The translations under genes and the position numbers were made by a program. A stretch of 64,000 nt of DNA from Hypericum androsaemum. Its lineage: Eukaryota; Streptophyta; Magnoliopsida; Malpighiales; Hypericaceae. The stretch lies in assembly GCA_963995505.1 (NCBI GenBank), contig OZ023195.1, positions 1,942,109 through 2,006,108 on the forward strand, in the 5' to 3' direction. Shown here one piece after another: positions 49,330-59,529 of the stretch (positions are counted from its first letter, which is position 1; each line of letters begins with the position of its first letter). The notes under the pieces were generated by a model. The model was given only the letters and a program-made list of their open reading frames with translations, had not been told where the DNA came from and did no database searches.

Positions 49330-49677
49330 TATTCTAACTATGGATGCTTATATTTTGAATTTGGAGAATTCATAAACTAAAAAGTTGTATATATACGTCT
49401 TACCTTCACAAAATAACTTGAATCAACTCAATCATACTCCGGAATAAGAAGTTGTAGCTCCCCAACCAAAACTCGTCCTCGTAACTCGCTCGACTATTGA
49501 CTTTAAATGTATTTTTGACATTCTTACGCTCTAAATTTGGCTAAGTTATAAACTAAAAAGTTGTAGATATACGTCTCACCTTCACAAAGCAAATTGAATC
49601 AACTCAATCAGACTCTGAAATAAAAAGTTGTGGCTCTCAAACCAAAACTCATTATCGCAACTCGGTCGACTATTAAA
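49330..49677. repeat. Two ~170-bp tandem units, inverted orientation
   Basis: Each unit carries AAACTAAAAAGTTGTA, TATACGTCT, and CACCTTCACAAA-like words, the reverse complement of the units at 30,740-31,085 and 44,385-44,905. Confidence 0.8.
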
Positions 49678-49686
49678 TTAATTATT

Positions 49687-51264
49687 GGGAAAAGTCCACT
49701 TTCGTCCCCTGTGGTATCGACCAAAATCACTTTAGTACCCTGTGGTAAAAAACTGATCAATCGAGTCATACTTATTCCAATTAACATCAAAAAGGGCCTC
49801 GGGCAGCTGCCCGGAGCTGCCCGAACCTACCCGAGCGCTGCCCGGGTCACGTGGTCAGCCACGTCACCAATTTTGATGACGTGGCGCCACGTCACCAAGA
49901 GGAGGAGGAGGAGGCGGGGAGGAGGAGGAGGGGGACGCGGGGAGGAGGAGGAGGAGAGGAGGAGGAGGGGGAGGAGGACGCGGGGAGGAGGAGGGGGACG
50001 CGGGGAGGAGGAGGAGAGGAGGAGGGGGACGCGGGGGAGGAGGGGGACGCGGGGAGGAGGAGGACGCGGAGGAGGAGGGGGACGCGGGGAGGAGGAGGGG
50101 GACGCGGAGGAGGAGGGGACGCGGGGAGGAGGGGGACGCGGGGAGGGGGACGCAGGGAGGAGGAGGGGGACGCGGGGAGGAGGACGCGGGGAGGAAGAGG
50201 AGGACGCGGGGAGGAGGACGCGGGGAGGAGGAGGGGGACGCGGGGAGGAGGGGGACGCGGGGAGGAGGACGCGGAGGAGGAGGGGGACACGGAGGAGGAG
50301 GGGGACGCGGGGAGGAGGATGATGCGGGGAGGAGGAGGACGCGGAGGAGGAGGGGGATGCGGGGAGGATGAGGAGAGGAGGAGGAGGAGGAGGACGCGGA
50401 GGAGGAGGAGGAGGGGGACGCGGGGAGGAGGAGGAGGAGGAGGAGGAGGAGGAGAGGAGGAGGAGGGGGAGGAGGACGCGGGGAGGAGGAGGAGAGGAGG
50501 AGGGGGACGCGGGGAGGAGGAGGAGAGGAGGTGGGGGACGCGGGGAGGAGGGGGACGCGGGGAGGAGGAGGACGCGGAGGAGGAGGGGGACGCGGGGAGG
50601 AGGAGGGGGAGGAGGGGGACGCGGAGGAGGAGGGGGACGCGGGGAGGAGGGGGACGCGGGGAGGGGGACGCGGGGAGGAGGAGGGGGACGCGGGGAGGAG
50701 GACGCGGGGAGGAGGAGGAGGACGCGGGGAGGAGGAGGAGGACGCGGGGAGGAGGACGCGGAGGAGGAGGGGGACGCGGGGAGGAGGACGCGGAGGAGGA
50801 GGGGGACGCGGGGAGGAGGACGCGGAGGAGGAGGGGGACGCGGAGGAGGAGGGGGACGCGGGGAGGAGGAGGATGCGGGGAGGAGGAGGACGCGGGGAGG
50901 AGGAGGACGCGGAGGAGGAGGGGGATGCGGGGAGGAGGAGGAGAGGAGGAGGAGGAGGAGGGGGACGCGGAGGAGGAGGAGGAGGAGGAGGAGGAGGAGG
51001 AGGAACGCGGAGGAGGAGGAGGAGGAGGAGGAAAATCGGAGGAGGAGGAGAATTGGTGACGTGGCGCCACGTCATCAAAATTGGTGACGTGGCTGGCCAC
51101 GTGGCCCGGGCAGCGGTCGGGTAGGTTCGGGCAGCTCCGGGCAGCTGCCCGAGGCCCTTTTTGATGTTAATTGGAATAAGTATGACTCGATTGATCGGTT
51201 TTTTACCACAGGGTACTAAAGTGATTTTGGTCGATACCACACGGTACTAAAGTGGACTTTTCCC
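49687..51264. mobile_element. Mutator-like element with G-rich minisatellite core
   Basis: Inverted repeats of ~212 bp (49,687-49,898 and 51,053-51,264) match with only a few mismatches, starting GGGAAAAGTCCACTTT. Flanking 9-mers TTAATTATT (49,678-49,686) and TTAATTGTT (51,265-51,273) differ at one base, fitting a Mutator-like transposition. Each repeat contains the perfect 18-bp palindrome TGACGTGGCGCCACGTCA (49,877-49,894 and 51,057-51,074). The core (~1.15 kb) is a G-rich array of GACGCGGGGAGGAGGAGG-type units. No transposase is present. Several long frames cross it on both strands, but they are artefacts of the repeat. Confidence 0.92.
49899..51052 (+). repeat. GACGCGGGGAGGAGG minisatellite, ~1.15 kb
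   Basis: Variable units of GACGCGG followed by (GGA)n and G runs fill the whole stretch. The top strand is nearly all G and A apart from the ACGCGG words. Parts have runs of G spaced by single A that could form G-quadruplex or triplex structures. Two sub-blocks (about 50,360-50,470 and 50,940-51,050) carry longer GGA runs. Confidence 0.95.
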
Positions 51265-51522
51265 TTAATTGTTTAAGCCATCTATTTGTAGCTCAAATTA
51301 TTTCTACCTAAACTTGTAGTCCAACTTTCGTAATCTTAACTTTGTTACTTTATTATATTTTTTTTTATAATTATAGAATAATTATTATTTTATATTTATT
51401 ATAATATATATTTACACAAAAAATGATAGTAGATAATATGTGGATGAGAGAGAAATTAATTATTTATTCTATGGCCTAGGTTGGAGAAGATTGTTGATGT
51501 GGGTAGAAAAATATTTAAACTG
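51265..51522. other. Short intergenic spacer
   Basis: AT-rich spacer between the Mutator-like element and the plastid insert. No gene is seen. Confidence 0.5.
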
Positions 51523-51735
51523 ACATGCATCCATCTGAAAACTTAGTACCGGCTCTCCAATCTCAGTGGTTAATAATGCACGTAAGTATAATGATATTGG
51601 GTTATGCAGCTCTTTTATGTGGATCATTATTAGCAGTCCCACTTCTAGTTATTCGATTTCAAAAAGTCCGAAGAATTTTGGATATAAAAAATATTTTATT
51701 AAAGAATTTATTTTTCTTTGATCATATCCATTGAG
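51523..51735 (+). pseudogene. Plastid ccsA fragment in nuclear DNA (NUPT)
   Basis: The frame reads [20 protein letters not shown] and [17 protein letters not shown], a conserved transmembrane part of plastid-encoded CcsA (heme attachment to cytochromes c). Only ~70 codons of a gene of about 320 codons remain, with changes such as RFQK for the usual TFRK. It sits among nuclear repeats, so it is a transferred plastid piece and not functional. Confidence 0.85.
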
Positions 51736-53093
51736 TTGGGTTAGGTTGGGTTCTCTCTAGATGAAAAAAAAATTATTTATTTCGTGGCTTAGTAAGGCCG
51801 GATTTCGCACGGAGAAACCATTTCCCGTTTGAAACGGAGAAGGGTAAAATAGTCGATAATAGTGCGCGTCCCCACACTTCGAAAAAAGCAATAAATGCTG
51901 ACAAGAACGCGCTTCCCCACACAGCTTGAAAAGAGACAATAAAGGCTGCCAGCTTTTTTGGTGAATACAAAAGTTGCGAGCTTTAAATGTGGGTGCAAGC
52001 ATTTTTTTTAATCTTTTACTTCTTTTTAATAGAAATTGGTTTCATATTTATTTTATTAACTAATTTATCAAATAAAAAATATTAACTTGACATATCATTT
52101 AATTATAATCAGACATGTTATTTAAATAAATCAGACATATCTTTTTACCACAACCAAATACACCATTTTAATTAGTTATTTATTTTATTAACTAATTTAT
52201 CAAATAAGAAATATTAACTTGACATTCCATTTAAACATACGCAGACATGTCATTTTATCGTAATTGGACATATTATTTTATCGTAGTGAGGCATACCTTT
52301 TTACTTTAATCGGATATGCCATTTTAATTAATTATTTATTTTATTAACTAATTTATCAAATATGAAATATTAACTCGGCATGACATTTAAACATAATCAA
52401 ATATGCTATTTTATCATAGTCGGACATCCCTTTTTAACATAACTGAATATACTATTATAATTATTTATTTATTTTATTTAACTAATTTATCAGATACAAA
52501 ATATTAACTCGGTTTCTTATGCCACTGGACCCAAAACACAATACAACATCCAACTTTAAACCAAATATATTTCAAAAAATATAAAATTAACATTACACTG
52601 CCACAGTCGGACAGAATCAACATGAATCAATAAGAACATAATCAATAAACAAATCAACAATAACATAATCAATTAACAAAATCAAAAATTAAAAACTATA
52701 ACAAAAAAATAGTACAAAAAAGCACAACATTGAAATTGCAAAGTATCTAGATTGACTAATCTAAAATTGAATTAATTCATGTTTCAGAGAGAAACCACAA
52801 CATCATGATGAGGTCTATTTCGCTGGAAAAGGAACAGTAGTAACAAGCTAAAACACATTTTTTTAAACATTTAGCACAAGCAGAATTGTTGGTTCATACC
52901 CTGAGATCTTACAACAGCCAGCTCGCAAGTCCTTGTACATCCTAAGATATATAAAAAAAAAATCTAACGACCATCTATATTCTGTCTCCTGCAATGCAAA
53001 GCAATCTCAATGAGAGAACCATAAACCACATCAGAATGGAAGCAGAAAAGCCAATGAACTTGTATAGGCCACTGACCAACTTTCTTGGTCTTT
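51736..53093. other. Intergenic sequence with a GACAT minisatellite block
   Basis: At about 52,080-52,500 the words GACATGTCATTTTATCGTAAT and ATTTATTTTATTAACTAATTTATC repeat three or more times, a relative of the GGCATG family. The remainder is AT-rich with no gene. 52,950-53,093 is the left flank of the LINE insertion. Confidence 0.55.
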
Positions 53094-53105
53094 AAGCACC
53101 ATATC

Positions 53106-55555
53106 CCCCTCCCCCGACCTCCCCCGCCCCCCCTCCCCCCATCCCGCACCTTTCCCGAGCCCCCAACCTCCCCCCCCGTGGCTGCCAGAGGGGTTGGTCT
53201 CTACGACCACCCCTCCGGTTTCGTTATGTATTAATTAATGTTTCCCTCGGCTAGGGCTTCGTGTTCCACCACCGTCGCTGCTGTTCCGATGTCTTCAACG
53301 GCCTCGTTGAGATCCTCAGATGGAGGTTTTCAGCCGCCGTCGCTTAATCCCTGCCCTTCGCTAGGGATGGATTCGCTTCAATCCAGCATCCTTCCTCTCC
53401 TTCACCAGTTCTACACCTCCCTTGCCCCATTAGTCGGTAACCCTTCACAGGCGCTGGCTCGTGGGTTGACAGAGGGTGTGGGGCAGGCTGCGGAGGGTGC
53501 GAGGCCTACACCTTCGGGAGATATACAAGCGAGCAAAGATGGGGTTGCGGAGACTACTGTGACACCGACTCCTAAGGCTCCAGCGGAGAACGCCATGAAG
53601 AAGATGTCCTACGCAGCCGCACTCCACCCGCGATCTGACCGGGTCCAAGAAGGTACGTATATTAAGCCAGTCTTCGATGGCGAGCATATGGTCGTTGAAT
53701 TGAATGCAGATAGATCATTAGTTTGTGCAAATTTTGGGAAGCGCGCTTTGATTGGAAGGTTAGTGATGCCGAGAGGCACCAAACCTTGCTCAACATTTGA
53801 CTTGAAAGCTGCTATCTCCAAAGTTTGGTCTGTGCAAGCGTGGAAGTTGCTTCCTCTTGGCCTAGGGTACTTTGGTTTTCAGTTTGAGAAGGAGCAAGAT
53901 AAGGACGTGGTCTGGAGCTCTTCTGATTGGAGACTTCCTCAGGGATGTCTTTACTTGCAGCCATGGGTACCCTATTTTAAGCCCACGAAGGTTTCCTCGA
54001 CTCTTACAAAGGTATGGATTACATTAGGGGGGTTGAGCATGGAGCATGTCGCTAATGATATCATACTTGGACTAGCTGCGGCCATTGGTAACCCCATTCG
54101 ATCAGACTTGACTGCATTAAATAGGTTTAATGGCGCTTTGGTACGGGTTTTGGTGGAACTAGACATGTCCAAGCCTCGTCGGAAAGAAGTTGTATTGAAG
54201 CTTGAGGAGGGCACGGTCTTAGTTGATGTGGTGTACGAGAATTTGCCTCTTTTCTGCGAGCATTGCAAAATCATTGGTCATGATTTAGACTCTTGCCGAA
54301 AACTGCACCCACGGGTTGAGGGTCCCAAGAGGTCCGTGGGGAAGCAGGTGTGGCAACAAAAGAATGAGTGCTCCCCTAGTTCACCAACCAGCATTGAAGT
54401 TGAGGAGTGCTCATCTCTTGCCCTTATTACTGTATTGGAAAATTTTGTGCAACAGGTAGTACGCGAAGAGGAGGATCAAGAGGATGGTGATTCGGTGGTA
54501 CTTCAGGTCCCTGATGATGCGAGGGAAGAGGGTGAAACTCTACCTGGTGACAAAGAGGGTGAAACTCTACCGGGTGATAAATGTTCTCCATTAAGTACAG
54601 GTCAGAATGATTTGGTCCAGTTGATGGTGCTTGATGAAGTTCCTAAGCAGTCTCCAATGCCAAGTACAAATAACTTAGAGGGGGATTGTGGTGTAATGAT
54701 TGAGGAGGTTTCGCCCTCCCAAGATACAGGTCAGGTATCTTTAGGCCCGATTATAATAGAGCCGTTGACGCCAGCTTCACATGTGACTGACTCATCGGGT
54801 TCTAAGCCTAGGTCATCATCGGGCAAGAAAAAGGGGCGCAAGAATGGCCCTTCCTCGGCTGAGTTATTGGCATCACTGTCTCCTGAGGATTTGGCAATAG
54901 TTGAAGCTAGGAAGGCAGCATATGTTGCAGCGGGCGGGATTTTACCTACTAGCTCATTCGGTTCAAAGGGCTCCAAGCATAAAGGTTTGAAACCAGGTTT
55001 CCTTGGCAAGGGAACCCCAATAATACCGGGACCGTCCACATCTATTTTGGGCAGCGCCTCTGCTTTACCTACTACAGATCCCATGCCTATCCCAGGTCAA
55101 GAGGGCAATGGGGTTGTTGTTTTTTCTAACAACGATGATCTTCCGGACTCGTTGAAGTTCATGGGTTCGATTACGAAGAAGATGAAGAACAATTGGGCGG
55201 ACGAGGCGGATTCTCAGCCGGACATGGAAGAATCAACTTTACCACCTGCCAAGAACACTCGCTTTCAAGCGCGGAAGCAGGCTGGGACTACCTATGCCAG
55301 TAAGGATCTACGTTGGCTGGAGTATGAGGTGGACTTTTGATGCGCCGCGTTTGATCGCTTTAGATCATTGTTTCCTTCATCGGCCTCGCTATCCCTCAAG
55401 TTTGTAGGGTCGAGTTCTTCTTTATGGCGATAGGCTTGCTGTTTTGCGGTTTTCTATTCGTCCTTTGTGTTTGGCTTCTCTCCTGTTTTCTTTTTCCCTT
55501 CCTGTAACTTTTTCGTTTCTTTGAGTAATAAAGTTTCTTTTCGCCTAAAAAAAAA
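53106..55555 (+). mobile_element. ORF1-only LINE-type retrotransposon
   Basis: It is flanked by exact 12-bp repeats AAGCACCATATC (53,094-53,105 and 55,556-55,567), has a C-rich 5' part (53,106-53,180), one long ORF (53,238-55,340), an ~200-bp 3' UTR with AGTAATAAAGTTT, and an A tail. No endonuclease or reverse transcriptase (ORF2) is present; the 3' UTR follows ORF1 directly. Perfect target duplicates and an open ORF point to a recent insertion. A truncated relative lies at 31,784-32,272. Confidence 0.92.
53238..55340 (+). CDS. LINE ORF1 protein with DUF4283-like domain and zinc knuckle
   Basis: The 700-residue protein is uninterrupted. A serine/proline-rich N-terminus precedes a DUF4283-like region (about residues 156-295, with FGKRALIGRLVMPRGTKP and GYFGFQF). 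Next is a single zinc knuckle CEHCKIIGHDLDSC (about residues 340-353, CX2CX4HX4C). The rest is acidic and low-complexity, with one tandem nine-residue duplication GETLPGDKE. This arrangement is that of plant L1-type ORF1 proteins, which bind the element's RNA. It is a transposon protein, not a host gene. Whether it can act in trans is unknown. The start at 53,238 is the first ATG in frame. Confidence 0.85.
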   Translation: MFPSARASCSTTVAAVPMSSTASLRSSDGGFQPPSLNPCPSLGMDSLQSSILPLLHQFYTSLAPLVGNPSQALARGLTEGVGQAAEGARPTPSGDIQASKDGVAETTVTPTPKAPAENAMKKMSYAAALHPRSDRVQEGTYIKPVFDGEHMVVELNADRSLVCANFGKRALIGRLVMPRGTKPCSTFDLKAAISKVWSVQAWKLLPLGLGYFGFQFEKEQDKDVVWSSSDWRLPQGCLYLQPWVPYFKPTKVSSTLTKVWITLGGLSMEHVANDIILGLAAAIGNPIRSDLTALNRFNGALVRVLVELDMSKPRRKEVVLKLEEGTVLVDVVYENLPLFCEHCKIIGHDLDSCRKLHPRVEGPKRSVGKQVWQQKNECSPSSPTSIEVEECSSLALITVLENFVQQVVREEEDQEDGDSVVLQVPDDAREEGETLPGDKEGETLPGDKCSPLSTGQNDLVQLMVLDEVPKQSPMPSTNNLEGDCGVMIEEVSPSQDTGQVSLGPIIIEPLTPASHVTDSSGSKPRSSSGKKKGRKNGPSSAELLASLSPEDLAIVEARKAAYVAAGGILPTSSFGSKGSKHKGLKPGFLGKGTPIIPGPSTSILGSASALPTTDPMPIPGQEGNGVVVFSNNDDLPDSLKFMGSITKKMKNNWADEADSQPDMEESTLPPAKNTRFQARKQAGTTYASKDLRWLEYEVDF

Positions 55556-55567
55556 AAGCACCATATC

Positions 55568-56280
55568 GATGAAAGAAAAGAGAATTACGGAAAGGGGAAG
55601 ACGCGATTTTAGTTGGGAAATTAATCATTGAAGAGCCAAATATTGTCATGATGAAGGTGAAGGAACAGCTGATGAAGGTGTGATGATAAGTACGATGCCG
55701 TCTCAGACCGGAGCGGGTCCGGCAAGCTCGCCTCGAACGTGCCCGTCGGCGGATTCATCTCGAACTCCTTGTCGGTGCCGTGGAGGATCTGGAACTCCTC
55801 GTTGTCAGGGAGGATCTGGATCAGGAACTCCTCGTCGTCGCCGCCAGCATGCAGGCGCGGTGGGCTCCTCGTCGTCATCACCGGGATCCAGGCGTGAGGC
55901 CAGCAGAAGTCGTTGCCGTGAGATACTGAGCCAGGAGAGAGAGAAGCACAGGTCAAAGTCGGCCGGCGAGGAGGGCGGCGTCGTCGAGGTCTCCGTCGAC
56001 GACGAAGACTCCGGCCTTCTCGAGGTGCACGTCGTCGGCCAGGTTGGGAGGTGATAGAGTGAGGGAGAGGAAATGGGAAAAGGGGAGAGATAAAGAGAGA
56101 GCGAGAGCGAGATGGAGGGGAGTGGGTAAAAAAGGAAAATGACTCTCCAAATTTTAACCATCAGATCTCTGACCAACAAAATTGACGGACCATATTTAAT
56201 CTTTCGCGGTGTAAGACCTCCTATTAGATCTCGCACTAAATTCACTAAGTTGAGATGGATTGCTGATAAAGATAGCCTTA
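55568..56280. other. GC-rich gene-like segment of unknown source
   Basis: At about 55,660-56,060 the minus strand reads EEFLIQILPDNEEFQILHGT and nearby frames are open but shift repeatedly. I do not recognise the protein. The flanking sequence (TCAGACC; 56,190-56,280) resembles old transposon DNA. It is possibly a captured gene piece. Confidence 0.35.
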
Positions 56281-58030
56281 GCATATCGAGTCGTCGGTAT
56301 ATACGCATAGCTTTTTTGTTTTTGCCCATGTAGATTTTTTTAATTACTCAAATTGATTACGTCTTTTATAGCTTGGGTGAAGGAAAAAAAAAAGTAGAGA
56401 TAAGTATTTTTTTCATATTTTTACTTTAAAAAAAGATATAATAATAAATTTTATGTATTTTATAGTTTTTAAGTAATAAAGATACAACAAATTATCCTCA
56501 AGTCCTTAGAATTTGCTTAAATTACTATTTTAGTCCCTGCTGTTTCAAAATCGAAACATTGGTCCCCTAGTTTGATTTTATTGAACTCTCAAGTCCCTGT
56601 CGAGTCCTTCGCTGATGTCATTGTTCAAATTAATTTTTTTAATTATGGAAATAACTTACATATCCTTAAAAAATAAAGAATTACATCTCCTTTCCCGTCT
56701 CTACCATCTCCGGCAAAAGTTCCTAGCCGATCAGACCTCAGAGAACAATCGCCGGCCAGAACTTCCAGCTCATCGCTAATGCTTGGCCCGTCCGGTTCGA
56801 CATCGGAGATCAATTACCGACCAGACCTTTGGAGACAGGTTGACGCCGTGGATTGCAACCACATCGCATAGCTCCATCGCAAAAGTTGGGTAAACGACGA
56901 GGGGACGAGGATTCCAAGTCGACGATGATTCAAGGCCTCGTCATTGATTCCAGGTCTCATTTTCTAGGTCTCGCCATCAATACCAGATCTCGCAGTCGTT
57001 TCCCAAGTCTCTAGTTCTTGCCTCATCGATCCTAGGTCTCCAGCTCTCGCCGTCGTTTCCAATTCCCGCCGTCATTTCCAGGTGGGAGCTTCTGACATAA
57101 TCGGAGAAGAAGATCAGTGCCGAAGAAGATTCGTTAACGAAGAAGATGACTCACAAAAGATGATTTTTTTATTGTAAGGGTAAAAATATCATTTTTAAAT
57201 TAGGTTGACCGATGACGTCAGCGAGGGACCTGAGAGTTCAATAAAATCAAACTAAGGGGACCAAAGTTTTGATTTCAAAACAGCAAGAAGTAAAATAGTT
57301 ATTTAAGTAAACTCCAAGAAACTGAGGATAATTTGTTCTAAAAAATATTATATAACATTATCAAACTTTAATTTGCTAAAATTTTCTTGATACGTTTTTA
57401 TTGGTAACATTATGAATTATGATACCCTCAACCATATCCTTAAGTTGGATAAATACTTAATTTAATTTTTACTATTTTTAGTAATATACATTTATCATCT
57501 TAATTTGCTAAAATGTAATTCTCAGGTATCCCGCTGATTTCAGCGTTTAACATAATTTTATTAATGATCTTTATAACCTTCTAAAAAAATCAAAAAAGTC
57601 ACTGATCTGTCTTCTTCTCCAGACAAACATGTCTTCCCCGGCCGGCAAGGAGAGCGACAATCTGCTCCCTTAAAATAGTAAGGACAGAACCGAGTATTTT
57701 GTTAAATACAAAGAATTTGAGAATAATTTACCATTATTTTTTTAACCTATCAACTCGTAGTGACAATGGACCATCGACTATAATTCCTGATGATGGAAGT
57801 GAAGAGGCGACTGGTGTTCGTAGAGAAAACGAATTGTTCCTCTTGTTGCTCAAAATCAACAAATCTGCAAATTTATTTTAACTTAATTAAATTTTTGAAT
57901 TCGATCACATGAGAATGTATTGTATTAAATACATTAGAAAATTTACTAATTTTTAAATATTTTATTAAATTCGAAACAGAATTAATCGACTTAATATATA
58001 TCCGAATTATCACATGATAAAAAAAATTCT
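56280..58030. repeat. PGIP-unit 5' flank, copy next to PGIP 3
   Basis: This matches 26,370-27,974 in blocks, as described there, and is interrupted by a TIR element at 56,483-57,339 that the other copy lacks. It leads directly to the PGIP 3 promoter. Confidence 0.65.
56483..57339. mobile_element. TIR element, ~0.86 kb
   Basis: The left end reads ACAACAAATTATCCTCAAGTC; the right end, reversed, reads AGAACAAATTATCCTCAGTTTC, with inner words GACGTCAGCGAGGGACCTGA against its left equivalent. It is the same TIR type as 27,975-29,167. The centre is GC-rich with no recognised gene. Confidence 0.65.
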
Positions 58031-58311
58031 TCAAACATATTTTTTCCAATATCGCGCGAGCTCTGCTCAGCTCAACGGTCATATCTGACAGTGACATCGT
58101 CAAATCCTCTCCATAGGAAAATCAGAACATATCACCCACAGATTTTTCATACCGACGTCACAATTTTTGAAGGAGAAATATTACAGATAATAAAATTTTA
58201 TTTAAATAAAAAAAAATCCACACAAACCTTACAAATAGAGAGCACCTCACTAATACTTCCTGCATCCAAAACCTCGCTCATAAAAATCCCGACACCCAAA
58301 ATCACCAAAAA

Positions 58312-59298
58312 ATGGGAGCCCATCTCCTCTCCCTCGTAGCAATTTCAACTTGGCTCTTCATCTCCATTTCCCAAGCAGAACTCTGCAACCCTCAAGACAG
58401 AAAAGCCCTCATCCAGATTAGAAAGTCGTTTCGCCTTCCTTCCTCTACCAGGTGGCTGAACGCCACGGATTGCTGTACCTTGCAAATACTAGAGTGTGAC
58501 CCGAAAACCCGCCGCGTCATCTCCCTCAACATCTTCGCCAACGATCTTTCCGGCGAAATCCCACCGGCCATCGGGGATTTAACGTACCTCCAGTCCCTGG
58601 ATTTCCACAAGCTACCCAACATCAGAGGCCCAATCCCACAAGAACTCGCCAAGCTCAAGCATCTCACGTTCCTGAGGCTTGACTGGCTAAACCTTACTGG
58701 GCCAATCCCTTCTTTCCTTGGCCAGCTCAAGGAACTTTATTACATCAGTTTAGAGTTCAACAAGCTATCTGGGTCGATCCCAGGTGAGCTCGGCTCGCTG
58801 TCGAATCTCGCTGCTCTCCTCCTGTCGAGGAACAACCTCTCGGGTTCCATCCCATCCGCCCTCGGCGACTTACCAGGAAACACGTCGCTTCGCATTGACT
58901 TCTCCCATAACCAACTCACAGGCGAGATTCCCGCCTCGCTTAACAACCTTAACCCGATCAGCATCGACCTGTCTCGAAACCAGCTCGAAGGGGATGCTTC
59001 GATGCTGTTCGGACCCAACAAGACAGTTCAAACTATTAACCTGAACAGGAACCAGCTGGAGTTCAACTTGTCCGCGGCTGTCTTCCCCAGTGGCCTCACT
59101 TCTCTGGACATTGACCATAACAAGATCTATGGTTCGCTTCCTCCTCAGTTGACCGAGCAGACTCTGTATAGTTTCAACGTCAGCTACAATAGGCTGTGTG
59201 GTGAGATTCCTGATGGGGGTGACCTTCAAAACTTTGACGCCTACAATTACCTCCACAATAAGTGCTTGTGTGGGGCTCCACTTCCAGCTTGCAAGTAA
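58312..59298 (+). CDS. Polygalacturonase-inhibiting protein 3 (PGIP)
   Basis: This 328-residue intronless PGIP has a signal peptide ending near SQA, AELCNPQDRKALIQIRKSF, ten LRRs (for example LTGPIPSFLGQLKEL and LSGSIPGELGSLSNL), and the C-cap KCLCGAPLPACK. It is highly similar to PGIP 2 in the LRR and C-terminal parts. Odd: the N-cap reads TDCCTLQILECD, so the WY of the usual CCxxWYxVxCD is lost, and a neighbouring segment is shortened (RLPSSTRWLNA). This could weaken the fold. It keeps an open frame with all the cap cysteines, so it may still be functional. Its 5' leader shares AGAGAGCACCTCACTAATAC with PGIP 2. A TIR element begins about 230 bp after the stop. Confidence 0.95.
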   Translation: MGAHLLSLVAISTWLFISISQAELCNPQDRKALIQIRKSFRLPSSTRWLNATDCCTLQILECDPKTRRVISLNIFANDLSGEIPPAIGDLTYLQSLDFHKLPNIRGPIPQELAKLKHLTFLRLDWLNLTGPIPSFLGQLKELYYISLEFNKLSGSIPGELGSLSNLAALLLSRNNLSGSIPSALGDLPGNTSLRIDFSHNQLTGEIPASLNNLNPISIDLSRNQLEGDASMLFGPNKTVQTINLNRNQLEFNLSAAVFPSGLTSLDIDHNKIYGSLPPQLTEQTLYSFNVSYNRLCGEIPDGGDLQNFDAYNYLHNKCLCGAPLPACK

Positions 59299-59529
59299 GA
59301 AGCTTCGGGACTTTAATGGAGGGCTTGTTTGTGGTAGTTCAAAATAATAATCTATATAGAGTCTTATCCAAAAAATATAATCTATATATAGGGTTCAGAT
59401 GCCGGAAAATGAATAAAATCAACGGATGGTACTGCATTTTTTTTTCTGCCTTTGTTATGTCTTGCAATCAATCGAGAGGTAATTTGAATTCTAACATGGA
59501 ACCTAAAACATATTTAACAATATTTTTTA

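Noticed and set aside
49630..51240. Open frames of up to ~458 codons on both strands, rich in Arg/Gly/Glu or Pro/Ser
   Set aside because: They are produced by the GACGCGGGGAGGAGG minisatellite, occur in several frames at once and cross both inverted repeats. No gene signal is present.
53238..55340. 700-codon ORF as a host nucleic-acid-binding gene
   Set aside because: Target duplicates, poly(A) tail, DUF4283-like region and zinc knuckle identify LINE ORF1.
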